Below are positions 16,843 to 25,835 of a stretch of DNA of 64,000 bases, piece by piece; the stretch's first letter is position 1, and every line of letters begins with the position of its first letter. The position numbers and the translations under genes were made by a program. The notes beneath the pieces were generated by a model. That model saw only the letters and a program-made list of their open reading frames with translations, was not told the DNA's origin and made no database searches. Origin of the DNA: Anaerovorax odorimutans (GTDB lineage: Bacteria; Bacillota; Clostridia; Peptostreptococcales; Anaerovoracaceae); NCBI RefSeq assembly GCF_024459955.1, contig NZ_JANFXK010000014.1, positions 48,820 through 112,819 of the forward strand. The letters run 5' to 3'.

Positions 16843-18171
16843 TTAGATATAGGTGCCATTGATGAAGATGTCCCCGGGGCTTCCCGTTTCGCCCGCATCG
16901 CCATCGCTGCCGGGTACTCCGGGCTGACCCTTATAGGTATCGCCGCTGGGAACCAGCTTGCCGCTTGCATCGTAGCATCTTCCGCCAATCCCTCCCTCAC
17001 CGGCAAACCCGCCTGCGCCTTCCGTTCCGCCTGCTGCGTTGGGCAATCCCATGTTTACCGCCTGAGCGGGTGTCAGCACCTTAAATTTCGCAGTAGGAGA
17101 GGCCTCTTGATTATACATAATATTGACCTCTTTTCCATCGCCTCCGTTTCCACCGTTGCCCCCGATGCCGCCAACTCCTCCGTTTCCGCCTGTTCCCGGG
17201 TTTCCTGCCGGACAATGCCCATTGGCCGGTGCCGCATCGCCGCCATTGCCTCCGGTTCCGCCTTTGCCGCCTCTGCCCGCGTTGCCTCCGTTACCTCCGT
17301 TGCTGTAGACATAAAAGAAGCCTTCCATCACCCGTTGTTTTTTCTCCAGAATGCCGCCGTTGGTACCGTTCCAGCCGGATTTCCCCAGAGCTCCGGTCTT
17401 GCCTGTCCCTCCGGGCCCTCCGGATGACGGTTGGATTGAACAAGAATTTTTTCCGCTGGTTCCCGAGGTGCCCGGGGTACCCGGATCTCCTGTGGCCCCC
17501 TGTGCGGCCGCCCCCGTATTATCCGCCCCGTTATTGCCCACGCTGGCCAGAATATCGGGCTCTGCTTTGGTCCCCAGACTTTTAACCTTATCGCTGATTA
17601 CCTGCACCACTCCCCGGGTTATGACCTGCGCTCCTTTCTCCAATGTCATATTGCGGAAATGTACAATGGTCGGCTCATCACCCTCTTTTCCGATATACAG
17701 AGGGTGTCCCTTGGTCACCACAATATCTTCATATTCAAACACAGGCACCTTCATGGGAAAATAGTATTGGTTGAGGGGCTGCTTATAGGATTTTACCAGA
17801 CTGGAATCCCGATACACGTATTGATTGAAAGCATCGCACAGAGCGGACTTTTCCAGTATGGAAAAGTCGGAAAAATCCCGCAGACTGTCCGCGGCTTCCC
17901 ACTCGGGCAGTTCTCCGCAGAGGGAGCCGTATTCTCCCATCGCCACCAGCTCGTCGGGATTGCACAGCTTTTTCATGGTGTCCAGGTCGGGAACGTCCAG
18001 ATACACCGGTTCTCCCAGGCTGCACGCTTCCGGGGTGATAAAAAATCCTTCCTCGTAATCTTTGGTATAAATCGTCCCTTTCTGCGGTTTTCTTTCCTTG
18101 ACGTGATTAATAAAATATTCTTCCTGCCAATCCATGACTTCCATCAGCAGCTGATCTCTTTCTTTACACAT
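16843..18171 (-). CDS. collagen-like Gly-rich repeat protein with N-terminal domain, 442 aa
   Basis: Residues 1-145 form a non-repetitive domain, starting MCKERDQLLMEVMDW. Residues about 145-200 carry a beta-like segment (EDIVVTKGHPLYIG...VVQVISDKV) that resembles the 55-aa protein of the preceding gene. From about 205 the protein is rich in Gly-x-y triplets, very dense at 291-345, with a second block at about 380-436. No secretion signal is visible. It is the paralogue of the next gene's product. Repetitive Gly proteins of this type usually form extended fibres or packed polyglycine-II sheets; which applies here is not known. Confidence 0.8.
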   Translation of the reverse strand: MCKERDQLLMEVMDWQEEYFINHVKERKPQKGTIYTKDYEEGFFITPEACSLGEPVYLDVPDLDTMKKLCNPDELVAMGEYGSLCGELPEWEAADSLRDFSDFSILEKSALCDAFNQYVYRDSSLVKSYKQPLNQYYFPMKVPVFEYEDIVVTKGHPLYIGKEGDEPTIVHFRNMTLEKGAQVITRGVVQVISDKVKSLGTKAEPDILASVGNNGADNTGAAAQGATGDPGTPGTSGTSGKNSCSIQPSSGGPGGTGKTGALGKSGWNGTNGGILEKKQRVMEGFFYVYSNGGNGGNAGRGGKGGTGGNGGDAAPANGHCPAGNPGTGGNGGVGGIGGNGGNGGDGKEVNIMYNQEASPTAKFKVLTPAQAVNMGLPNAAGGTEGAGGFAGEGGIGGRCYDASGKLVPSGDTYKGQPGVPGSDGDAGETGSPGDIFINGTYI

Positions 18172-18187
18172 AATAGGTGTTCCTTTC

Positions 18188-18355
18188 TTATCCTTCTTTG
18201 ATTATACGGTCTGCCCGGATGACGGTTTTTCCGCCCTGGTTTTCCAGGCGTATGCAGCCGCCGGCCTTAATGGTGATGGTTCCGTATTCCCAGGTACCGC
18301 TCCCCTTTAACAACAGCGGACGTTCTTTGGTTACGACAATGTCTTGCTTTTCCAT
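18188..18355 (-). CDS. small beta-rich protein, 55 aa
   Basis: A 55-residue protein with the pattern DIVVTKERPLLLKGSG, then EYGTITIKAGG and VIRADRIIKEG. It matches residues 148-198 of the 442-aa Gly-rich protein in spacing and key residues, so it looks like a free-standing copy of that domain, probably a beta-solenoid-like coil. AAGGAG is six bases from the ATG at 18355. Packed between two operon genes with gaps of 24 and 16 bases. Confidence 0.7.
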   Translation of the reverse strand: MEKQDIVVTKERPLLLKGSGTWEYGTITIKAGGCIRLENQGGKTVIRADRIIKEG

Positions 18356-18379
18356 TCCGCGCTCCTTTTCCATGCAGGC

Positions 18380-21300
18380 TTATTTTAAAATGCGATAAAC
18401 ATAAAATTTGTCCACGCACAAGATTACATCGAATTCCAGCTTTCTCTCTTTTTCCGCAACCTTCTGCCTGTCCTCAATCAGGTAACGTTCTCCCGCTTTT
18501 ACCGCTGTCAACCGGGCGCTGTCTGTCAGCGTGATCCGGTGCTCCGCAAACAACTTGCGGACCGCTTTCATGTCGCCCCGCCGCAATTCCCCGTCATGGG
18601 ATTTGTCCAGCTCGAAAAGGGGCGTGGTGGGATTCCACTGGCTGACGGAAGGCTCCGGCCTTCCCCCTGCTCCTGTGATTTTTTCAAAATTCAGGGTGAT
18701 GAGATTGCGGAATTCATCCACCTCAAATTTTGCCACGTTGGGATAATGGGGATTTTCCGGCTGCAGGCGGTTGTCCGGCGTCCGTACCAGAAAGCTTCCG
18801 TCCGGCTGGTAGATATCCAGGTGATAGTCCTCCGCCCTGCTGCCGCTGCCACTGTAGGAAAGCACATATAAATAGCCCAGCCCTTCAATGGAAAAGTCCA
18901 GATAAGTATCCGCCCGAGAAAATTTTTTGAGGCTGACGTAGGACAGATAGTCGTAAAAGCGGATGGCTCTGCCTTCTGCTCTGGCCAGGAATGCCCGTCC
19001 TCCCGCTATATCTGTAAGCTGCCAGGTTTCTCCGGCCTTGACTGCTTTGATTTCCATTTCCGTAATCAACTCATAGATGCTGATTTTTCCACGCTCCTTG
19101 ATCGCTTTGTAGCGGTAATTTCTCGCCGGTTCGATGATTTCCCATTCCGCGCCCGTCCGCACGGTTTTTATCGCCGCGCTTCCCCGGGAGTCCTTCTCGT
19201 CCCAGTACAGATAGAGACCCTGCTCCGCCAGTGCATGGCGCAGATCCTCCGTTAAACATTGTCTGTCCAGCAGCTGCTGCCAGCCCTCCTCAATGGTAAA
19301 GAGTTTGCTCATGCCTGCCCGGCGGAACAGCTCACGCAAAGAATCGGAAAATTGCTCCTGATCGAGATCCGCCGCATATTGTGACGTTTTGCCTTCCAGC
19401 CGCTTTTCCCCCAAAAAACCGGGAACCGGGTTGCCCTTTGTATCAAATCCCTGTATCCGCCTGTTGCCGGTCTCCAGAATCAGTATCCTCCCGTCTCTGG
19501 CGATTTTCAGGGCTGTGGGGCCGTCCATCAGACCCTGGCGGACTCCCTGTCCTGACAGAAGCTGCGCTTCTTTGGCTTCCTGATCGGGCGACGGGGTTTC
19601 GGGGATTTCCAGGATTTCCATTTTGCTGTTTTTCCAGTTGACGGCGATGGCGATTCCATCGGGATGGATGACCATTGCGTCCAGATGATTCTGGCTGAAT
19701 CTTCCGTAGCTTTTCATCGCCGCGTTTGTAAAGCCGAATCCATGCTTTCCATCCATCAGGTCCACCTTTCTCAGATGGCATTGTCCCTTCCTGGGGTCCA
19801 GAATGAAATTGTCGCCGCCTTCACCAAACTTGTTGTAAGCGATACAGGGCTGGCCGCTGAACCCCAGCTCTGAGGTTTTCAGCCGCTGGTTCAAAGTCTC
19901 CTTTCCCAGAACGGAAATATTCTGCGCCAGATATTCGGCAGTGAGCCCCTCTTCCTGCTCCAATACGGGCGGAAGCTTGGAACCGGCGGCGTTCCACACG
20001 TACCCGGCCTGCTTCAAGTGGGTGCTGTAGGTGATGTGCTCCAGCCTGCACAGACGGTCGCCGGTACCCTGTCCCAGATCTTTGATGGTTTCCCTGGGTT
20101 TGTCCCCTTCATGCCAGCCGTAGCCGCTTTCGTCATAGACCAGTTTTTCCTTATACTGATACTGCACATCGCAGGTAAGGGGCACCAGTACCTCTGTGAT
20201 CGCTCCGGTCACGGTTTTGGTATCGCTGCCCCCGTCGGGAAGGGCCTTGATCCAGTCGCTCTCCCATTTGCCGCACAGCCACCCGTTTTCCGAATAAGCG
20301 GAGGCGTAGATCTTGCATTCCCCTCCGGCCGGAACCTGGGTAAAGCTGGCTTCGATGGGAGCCGACGCGGTGGTTTTGGAAAACGTTCCCACCGTGCTTT
20401 TATTGGTGCCTCCTCTGTAGAGCAGCTCTATCTTCCAGTTGTCCGCGGCAGCCGGCCATACGGCGGTCTGCGGGCGGCCCGGTTCTCCATGGGCCGGGTC
20501 CGGTTTTACGATGGCTTTCATATTCATACTGCGGGTCACCCTGGCGCTGATTACGGCGGGAGAACTGCAAACTTCGGCTATGGTCTGGGCCAGCTGGGCC
20601 AGATCCATCACCACATTGGCAATGCGCAAAATCCATCCTGCCACTGGAAGCTCCGCTTCAATCTCCTGCTTTGTTTTCAGCCCCATGATCCAGATAAAAA
20701 TCTTTTCAAAGAGTTTTGTCGCCAATATCCCGCCGATGGTCTTGCCCGTAATCTCCAGGAGCGAATAAATGAGCCCTACAGTAGGACCATTATAGATACC
20801 TGCTTTGATTACTTCCACAAAGGTCTGCACTACCTGATTGACAAATGCTTTATCTTTCATGGCCTCTGTGAGAACTTTTGTTGTAACAAGTCCTGCGTCG
20901 ATGAATAGGAAGAATGTGGGGATTCCCAATTGGAAGATAGCGGTCAAGGCAATTCCGTCGATACATACGTCTTTATCGTAACCGGAGGTTCCCAGACCGC
21001 CGAAGAGCAGATCGACACCGGAAGCGTCGTCCGGGAAATCCAGTTCTACCGTTGTCTTCCAGACAGGCATGGGAATTCCCATCAGGGTATCCACCGGGAC
21101 GACTATCGTAGAAAATTTCTTTTCTCCGTAGGGCGTTCCCTTATCGTCCAGCAGCCGATAGTATGCTCCCAAAGTCCGCAGCCAGTAATTTTTCACATCC
21201 ATGCTGAAGGTTTTATCATTGACTCGGATGCTGTTCTGATAAAGGTTCATGCCCCGAAGCGGCGTCTGTTCTTTCAGCGACCAGCTCACGCCTCCGCTGC

Positions 21301-22270
21301 GGTCCGCTCTTTGCCGCATCTGCTGTTTTTGACGGGTACTGGCATCCTTTTCGTCGCAGGCAGTGCCTGGCGCCGTATGCCATGTGTAGTTTTGCAAACG
21401 TTCGTCCTGGTTGGCAGTGCTGAGGGCGCCCCTGAGCGGATCGGCGGTGCTTTTCAGCGTCCGGTCGGACAGATCGTAGATTTCCACTCGATCCCCGGTC
21501 TTATGGCTGGCGATATCGTACTCATAGACCATTTCTTTTCCGGTCGTCCGGTTGGTCACGTTTGTGCGGTAACACCATTTGTCCGGCCCCTGCCTGCTGA
21601 TGTCCGTAGCCAGATTATAGAGTTTTTGGTACTGTTCTGGATTGCTGGCACGGGAAGGCGCCACATGCTCGTTCATAACGACGGCAGCGGTGCCGGGCTG
21701 GGCGTTGGCCAGATTTGGATGCTGGAAAACCAGCGATTTTGCGATATCCATGGGAGTCAGAAGGTATCCGGCGTCCAGATTGAGCCGAAGCAGAAAGTCC
21801 CCATTGTCCATTTCCGCACTTGCCAGCATTTGCAGCAGCTGTTCTTCCTCAGCGCCCAGCATGGAAAGCTTGGGATCCAGATAAAACAAACTGTCCGCCG
21901 CATCGTTTCTTTCCGCCGTCATTTGAGGCATCACATATCTGTCCATGTAGAGTTCCCTGTGTTTTCTGGGGATATAAACGGAAAAATGATGTAAAACCGG
22001 CAGCTTGAAAGGGCTGTCACCGGTCTCCTTTTCGGTGATCTGTGCTCTCAGCAGCCGGTTTTCCGGCAGCTTGTCCAGCTCTACTTCCGCAAAATAATTG
22101 ATTTGTGCCCGTTGCTGCCGCGGTATGGCAGCCAGCGCCAGATTGGACCTGGCTGCCTCTTCCCGCGATTCCTCCGTGTGCTCCTGTACAGAAAAAGCCT
22201 GTCCGCCGATGCTCAGGCACAGGCGTTCAGGCTTTTGGCAATTGGGCAGCATAAAATGAAAGTGACCCAT
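18380..22270 (-). CDS. large NHL/beta-propeller-like protein, first gene of the PKS operon
   Basis: About 1296 residues, no signal peptide. The N-terminal 430 residues are unrecognised. Two hydrophobic stretches (about 438-465 and 495-530) could insert into membranes. Residues about 580-720 look like beta-sandwich material. Residues 850-960 contain NHL-type blades (MVIHPDGIAIAVNW, ALKIARDGRILILETGNRRI). Two copies of a helix-strand module (about 1006-1068 and 1235-1294) match copies in the 760-aa pentapeptide protein. I chose the second of two adjacent ATGs because AAGGAGG is five bases from it. The mix of propeller, hydrophobic core and repeat modules is reminiscent of large toxin or surface assemblies, but I cannot assign a family. 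Confidence 0.75.
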   Translation of the reverse strand: MGHFHFMLPNCQKPERLCLSIGGQAFSVQEHTEESREEAARSNLALAAIPRQQRAQINYFAEVELDKLPENRLLRAQITEKETGDSPFKLPVLHHFSVYIPRKHRELYMDRYVMPQMTAERNDAADSLFYLDPKLSMLGAEEEQLLQMLASAEMDNGDFLLRLNLDAGYLLTPMDIAKSLVFQHPNLANAQPGTAAVVMNEHVAPSRASNPEQYQKLYNLATDISRQGPDKWCYRTNVTNRTTGKEMVYEYDIASHKTGDRVEIYDLSDRTLKSTADPLRGALSTANQDERLQNYTWHTAPGTACDEKDASTRQKQQMRQRADRSGGVSWSLKEQTPLRGMNLYQNSIRVNDKTFSMDVKNYWLRTLGAYYRLLDDKGTPYGEKKFSTIVVPVDTLMGIPMPVWKTTVELDFPDDASGVDLLFGGLGTSGYDKDVCIDGIALTAIFQLGIPTFFLFIDAGLVTTKVLTEAMKDKAFVNQVVQTFVEVIKAGIYNGPTVGLIYSLLEITGKTIGGILATKLFEKIFIWIMGLKTKQEIEAELPVAGWILRIANVVMDLAQLAQTIAEVCSSPAVISARVTRSMNMKAIVKPDPAHGEPGRPQTAVWPAAADNWKIELLYRGGTNKSTVGTFSKTTASAPIEASFTQVPAGGECKIYASAYSENGWLCGKWESDWIKALPDGGSDTKTVTGAITEVLVPLTCDVQYQYKEKLVYDESGYGWHEGDKPRETIKDLGQGTGDRLCRLEHITYSTHLKQAGYVWNAAGSKLPPVLEQEEGLTAEYLAQNISVLGKETLNQRLKTSELGFSGQPCIAYNKFGEGGDNFILDPRKGQCHLRKVDLMDGKHGFGFTNAAMKSYGRFSQNHLDAMVIHPDGIAIAVNWKNSKMEILEIPETPSPDQEAKEAQLLSGQGVRQGLMDGPTALKIARDGRILILETGNRRIQGFDTKGNPVPGFLGEKRLEGKTSQYAADLDQEQFSDSLRELFRRAGMSKLFTIEEGWQQLLDRQCLTEDLRHALAEQGLYLYWDEKDSRGSAAIKTVRTGAEWEIIEPARNYRYKAIKERGKISIYELITEMEIKAVKAGETWQLTDIAGGRAFLARAEGRAIRFYDYLSYVSLKKFSRADTYLDFSIEGLGYLYVLSYSGSGSRAEDYHLDIYQPDGSFLVRTPDNRLQPENPHYPNVAKFEVDEFRNLITLNFEKITGAGGRPEPSVSQWNPTTPLFELDKSHDGELRRGDMKAVRKLFAEHRITLTDSARLTAVKAGERYLIEDRQKVAEKERKLEFDVILCVDKFYVYRILK

Positions 22271-22303
22271 CATATCCTCCTTGCTTATTACAGAAAATTC
22301 AAT

Positions 22304-22343
22304 CTATTTACTATATTTTAGCACTATTTACTAATTATGTCGT
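22304..22343 (-). promoter_or_regulatory. promoter with 20-bp-spaced direct repeat upstream of the PKS operon
   Basis: On the minus strand an extended -10 (TGCTAAAAT; TAAAAT at 22315-22320) lies 17 bases from ACGACA. Two identical 10-mers (TAGTAAATAG at 22304-22313 and 22324-22333) sit exactly 20 bases apart, on the same helical face, around the -10. This suggests a dimeric regulator binding the core promoter. Confidence 0.5.
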
Positions 22344-22431
22344 TGGGAGAAAATGAACAATTTGTGAGTTTTTGGGTCTTTTGGGAATTTGGGTAAAAGC
22401 AAGGCCCCTTAGATATGTATCTTGCCCAATC

Positions 22432-23346
22432 TTAATTGTAACTTTTATAAAGCAATAGTTCATGAATTATTCTGAGCGCGGCCCAGGAGGTTATATCATT
22501 GACATCCAGCGGCGGAGCAACTTCAACGATATCCATAGCCTTGACAGGAAGCCCTTCCAGCATAAGTTTGAAAAGCTCTATCAGATCTCTGGAGGATATC
22601 CCTCCAGCAACCGGGGTTCCTGTGCCTGGGGCAAATGCCGGATCCAGGACATCGATATCAAGAGTGAAGTAAACGGCATCATAGTCTTTGAAGTGCGCTT
22701 CCAATTCTTTATACGCCCACAGGTAACCTTTTTGAAAAATATCCAGCGCTGTTATAGTTTTGATCCCTGGGTTTCTTTTAATGGTATCGAGTTCAGCCTT
22801 TTCAGCAACCCTTATTCCAAGAAAATGCAAGTCTTCTCCCTTGATGACATCGTCAAGCGCCCTTGCTTCCGTAGATGCATGTGACCATTTATGACCATCA
22901 TACTCATCACATAAATCGTAATGGGCGTCAAAGTGAATTATGCCTATGCGTGCATCCTTGTTTTTCTTTTTCTGCCATTTTCCAAATGCCTTATGCAAGG
23001 GAATCGTTACCGAATGATCGCCTCCCAGAAACAGACAGAATTGATCATCCGCCATTAACCTATATGCTTCCTCTTCCACTGTTTTATAGTATCTTTCCCA
23101 GTTCAGATCAATTTGAATGTCGCCAATATCATACAGGATTTCGTCTTTCAATGGTTTAAAGCTTTCCGTTATATCGGAAAGATCGATCGACAGCCTTCTT
23201 AAAGTATCTGGTCCATACATGGTCCCTTTGTTCAGACTGGTTGCGTTATCAAATGGGATTCCCATGATACATACCTTTGCGTCTTCTTTTCTTTTGGCAC
23301 CCCACCTCAACCATGACTCGTTGAATAATTTAAAATTATCTAGCAT
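22432..23346 (-). CDS. agmatinase/arginase-family ureohydrolase
   Basis: A 304-residue ureohydrolase with the binuclear manganese motifs GGDHSVTIPL, IIHFDAHYDL and the FTLDIDVLDPAFAPG stretch. Substrate could be agmatine, arginine, formiminoglutamate or a guanidino acid; the closest overall pattern is agmatinase-like. AAGGAGG precedes the ATG. It is the last gene of a three-gene unit with a permease and a GNAT enzyme under a MerR regulator, which favours a polyamine or guanidino-compound pathway. Confidence 0.88.
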   Translation of the reverse strand: MLDNFKLFNESWLRWGAKRKEDAKVCIMGIPFDNATSLNKGTMYGPDTLRRLSIDLSDITESFKPLKDEILYDIGDIQIDLNWERYYKTVEEEAYRLMADDQFCLFLGGDHSVTIPLHKAFGKWQKKKNKDARIGIIHFDAHYDLCDEYDGHKWSHASTEARALDDVIKGEDLHFLGIRVAEKAELDTIKRNPGIKTITALDIFQKGYLWAYKELEAHFKDYDAVYFTLDIDVLDPAFAPGTGTPVAGGISSRDLIELFKLMLEGLPVKAMDIVEVAPPLDVNDITSWAALRIIHELLLYKSYN

Positions 23347-23397
23347 ATTTCCTCCTTAGCAATCATGCTGATTTAAACTTAACTTTTATTTCAATTT

Positions 23398-25044
23398 TTA
23401 TATTACCGGATCCTTCTTTTTGAATATTCGATAGGATATCCAGCCTGCGATTATAAACGCTGCCCCGCCATACACCAGTATGTTCAACATCAATTCAAAA
23501 TTTGACAAAAGCCCTGATCCCCACGTTTCAAGATAGTATTCCGCTCCCCAGGAACCTTCATATAGCCTAATGAAAAATTGGGCTATAAAGGCTATAAGGC
23601 CTAAAAACACTATGAACAGAGAGATTCTCTGCATATCTCCTGCCGCCAGCCGCGTTGCGGGATTTATCTTATATTCATCCGGCTCTTTCAGAGTCAACCC
23701 TTTGTATTTTATCTTGCATACGATGTAAATTACAGGACCTGAAAGCATACCAATCAGACCAATCAGAAGGTAATCCGTTCCATTGATTACAAATGAAAAC
23801 ATAGAGAGCCCCACTACCAGAAATACACAAAAATATAGACCAACTTTCCCGCCTGGTATGATGTAAAGTCCCTTTCTGTTCTCGATCGGATATTTTTTCC
23901 TGAGTTTCAGAACTGCCAATGCGCTTAATATATACACAGCCAGCAGGAATACGGTTGTAGTTATTGCAAGAAAGTTAAAGTCAAATTGCGTAGAAAGCAG
24001 TGATACCAGTGCTATGGAAATGACACCAATATAGGGAATACCTCGCTTTTTGCTTACTTTTACAAAGCCCTTTGGAAACAGATTATCATCTGCCATTACA
24101 AAGAATCCCCTTGACCCTGATGCAATATAGGTATTAAAGATAGCGCATTGAGATATAATGGCGATTACCAAAAACGCATATCCCGCAACAGGACCGATAT
24201 ATTGCTGTAAAACAGTAGCATATCCCACACTGCCTTCCTGATTGAATTCGAGGGACCATGTATCCCACGGACCTACCGAAGCCAGCCCTGCCAATGTGGG
24301 AAGTATATATGAAACGGCGATGACCGGCAATGCAATTTTGAGACCGCGGGGAATAACCTGAGGGTCTGTCACTTCACCTGCAATGTTCGCGATACATTCA
24401 TATCCTGAATACATCCAAACACATATGCAAATTGAATTTCCAATGGCTTCCAGCAGTCCGGTCTCTTCCGGAATGAAAGGCTGTACCGGATTGTGCTGCC
24501 AGTTCGCAAGGCCAACGATACAGACAAGCGCAAATGCCGTCAAAATAGCCACAGACAGAATATTTGATATGATGCTTACTTCTTTTAGCCCCAACAGGTT
24601 GACGATCGTAAAAATAATTACAACCGCTAGTTTGACAAGCTGTGTACCGGTTTCATCCAGCGAGAGCAGTTGCGCGGTGTAGCCGCCGATAATGGAGACA
24701 AAGGTTGCGGATGAGAGATAAAAAGCTATCGTCAGCCACCACCCATTTTGAAATCCCCAAAACTCACCGAAAGCCTTCTGTACACTTATATAAAGACCTC
24801 CTTCAGATGGCAGTAACGAACCGGTCTCCGCTACTATATTGCATATCGGGTATGACCATATAAACGCAAATATCAAAAGCATCAAAAGCGTTAAACCCGG
24901 GCCGCTGACCGGAATCATCTCTTCAATGCCGAAAGCGCCCGCGGCAGCCAGGCAATATATTAAAAACGCTATGGAAACAGGCCCTAAGTTCTTCTTTTTC
25001 AGGCCTTCCACGCCTTCAATTCCTCCTGTTGAATTGCAACTCAT
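23398..25044 (-). CDS. APC-superfamily amino acid/polyamine permease
   Basis: A 548-residue transporter with about 12-14 membrane segments and the APC start pattern GAFGIEEMIPVSGPGLT followed by LLPSEGGLY. It is clearly related to the permease at 30701-32374, sharing WYEG/LYEGxWGxEYYLE and GSGLxSNF near the C-terminus. AAAGGAGG precedes the ATG. Lying between the GNAT gene (11 bases) and the ureohydrolase gene, it probably imports the compound that the ureohydrolase cleaves. Confidence 0.9.
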   Translation of the reverse strand: MSCNSTGGIEGVEGLKKKNLGPVSIAFLIYCLAAAGAFGIEEMIPVSGPGLTLLMLLIFAFIWSYPICNIVAETGSLLPSEGGLYISVQKAFGEFWGFQNGWWLTIAFYLSSATFVSIIGGYTAQLLSLDETGTQLVKLAVVIIFTIVNLLGLKEVSIISNILSVAILTAFALVCIVGLANWQHNPVQPFIPEETGLLEAIGNSICICVWMYSGYECIANIAGEVTDPQVIPRGLKIALPVIAVSYILPTLAGLASVGPWDTWSLEFNQEGSVGYATVLQQYIGPVAGYAFLVIAIISQCAIFNTYIASGSRGFFVMADDNLFPKGFVKVSKKRGIPYIGVISIALVSLLSTQFDFNFLAITTTVFLLAVYILSALAVLKLRKKYPIENRKGLYIIPGGKVGLYFCVFLVVGLSMFSFVINGTDYLLIGLIGMLSGPVIYIVCKIKYKGLTLKEPDEYKINPATRLAAGDMQRISLFIVFLGLIAFIAQFFIRLYEGSWGAEYYLETWGSGLLSNFELMLNILVYGGAAFIIAGWISYRIFKKKDPVI

Positions 25045-25055
25045 TTGAGCCTCCT

Positions 25056-25697
25056 TTACTTACTATACAAATCATTATTCCAAACTGACAGCACCCCATA
25101 GTTCAGGCTATAAGGGTCGGCATTATTGCCTGACATATATTCAGGCAACGGCTTGATAAATTCCATTCCACATTTTGAATAAAACCTCAGCTCCTTGTCA
25201 ATATATTTACCGTTATCGTCTTTCCATTTGATGTAATCTTCGATACGCATATCTGAATGCTGGTGATAATCAGGTACTCTGCACCCCAAAATCAAAGCTT
25301 TACAGCCGAATTTCACGCAATTGTCCTGCTGCGCTCTAATCAGTTTTTCACCCAGCCCGCGTCCACGAAATCTGGGCGATATGCCAAGAGCAATCACATA
25401 TAGCGTATCTCCGTTTGCATCGTGGTTATCGGCACGGCTGTTACCGGACACTTCTTCCCATGTTCTGACGGGGTGATCAATGTCATAATTAAGCCTTACA
25501 GTATAGCAATTGCCCGCTATTTCACCATCAACATATACAGACAAAAACCCCTCTGGAAAAGTCTTTAGAATATTGAACAGATCTTCTTTTTCATCGGGTA
25601 CTGGCGGCAGCACTGACCATGCTTCGGAATCGATGCGGTTAACATCTTCGAATTCGCCTATGTCCGGTGTTTTAATAATAATTTTTTCATTTTTCAT
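25056..25697 (-). CDS. GNAT-family acetyltransferase, possibly polyamine-linked
   Basis: A 213-residue acetyltransferase with the acetyl-CoA loop GISPRFRGRGLGEKLIRAQ. I take the ATG at 25697, six bases after GGAGG, rather than the upstream one that abuts it. It is first in the permease/ureohydrolase operon, behind a MerR-type promoter. The pairing of a BltR-like MerR regulator with a GNAT enzyme recalls bltR-bltD of Bacillus, where BltD acetylates spermidine; that parallel is inference. Confidence 0.85.
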   Translation of the reverse strand: MKNEKIIIKTPDIGEFEDVNRIDSEAWSVLPPVPDEKEDLFNILKTFPEGFLSVYVDGEIAGNCYTVRLNYDIDHPVRTWEEVSGNSRADNHDANGDTLYVIALGISPRFRGRGLGEKLIRAQQDNCVKFGCKALILGCRVPDYHQHSDMRIEDYIKWKDDNGKYIDKELRFYSKCGMEFIKPLPEYMSGNNADPYSLNYGVLSVWNNDLYSK

Positions 25698-25744
25698 ATT
25701 CATCCTCCTTCAAATCAACTTAAACAGTATGTGTATTTGTTTCA

Positions 25745-25775
25745 AAACTAAAGTCTCCCCCCGGGGGAGTGTCAA
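25745..25775 (-). promoter_or_regulatory. MerR-type promoter (19-bp spacer with palindrome)
   Basis: On the minus strand TTGACA (25770-25775) and TAGTTT (25745-25750) are 19 bases apart, too long for normal use. The spacer holds the GC-rich palindrome CTCCCCC/GGGGGAG (25755-25769). This is the classic layout for MerR activation by DNA distortion and points to the divergent MerR gene as the regulator. Confidence 0.8.
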
Positions 25776-25835
25776 CATATTATTTAAATATTTAAACAAT
25801 TATTGGGAAGACCTTGCTGAAGTGGGATAAATCGT

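Noticed and set aside
16821..17006. Longer N-terminus for the 239-aa Gly-rich protein
   Set aside because: This part overlaps the upstream gene out of frame and is not Gly-rich; a good ribosome site lies before 16820.
16753..17764. Pro-rich plus-strand frames
   Set aside because: Complement of the Gly-rich repeats; Pro-Leu repeats arise from GGC/GGN read backwards.
16101..18171. Repeated DNA in the Gly-rich genes as a possible CRISPR array
   Set aside because: The repeats are short, in frame, variable triplets that encode Gly-x-x; there are no constant repeats with unique spacers.
20018..21994. Two long plus-strand frames (296 and 354 codons)
   Set aside because: Antisense to the 1296-aa gene, low-quality protein composition, no start signals.
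22304..22333. LytTR binding sites for the regulator at 50 kb
   Set aside because: The paired 10-mers have suitable geometry, but the bases do not match the usual LytTR consensus well, and the regulator is 28 kb away.
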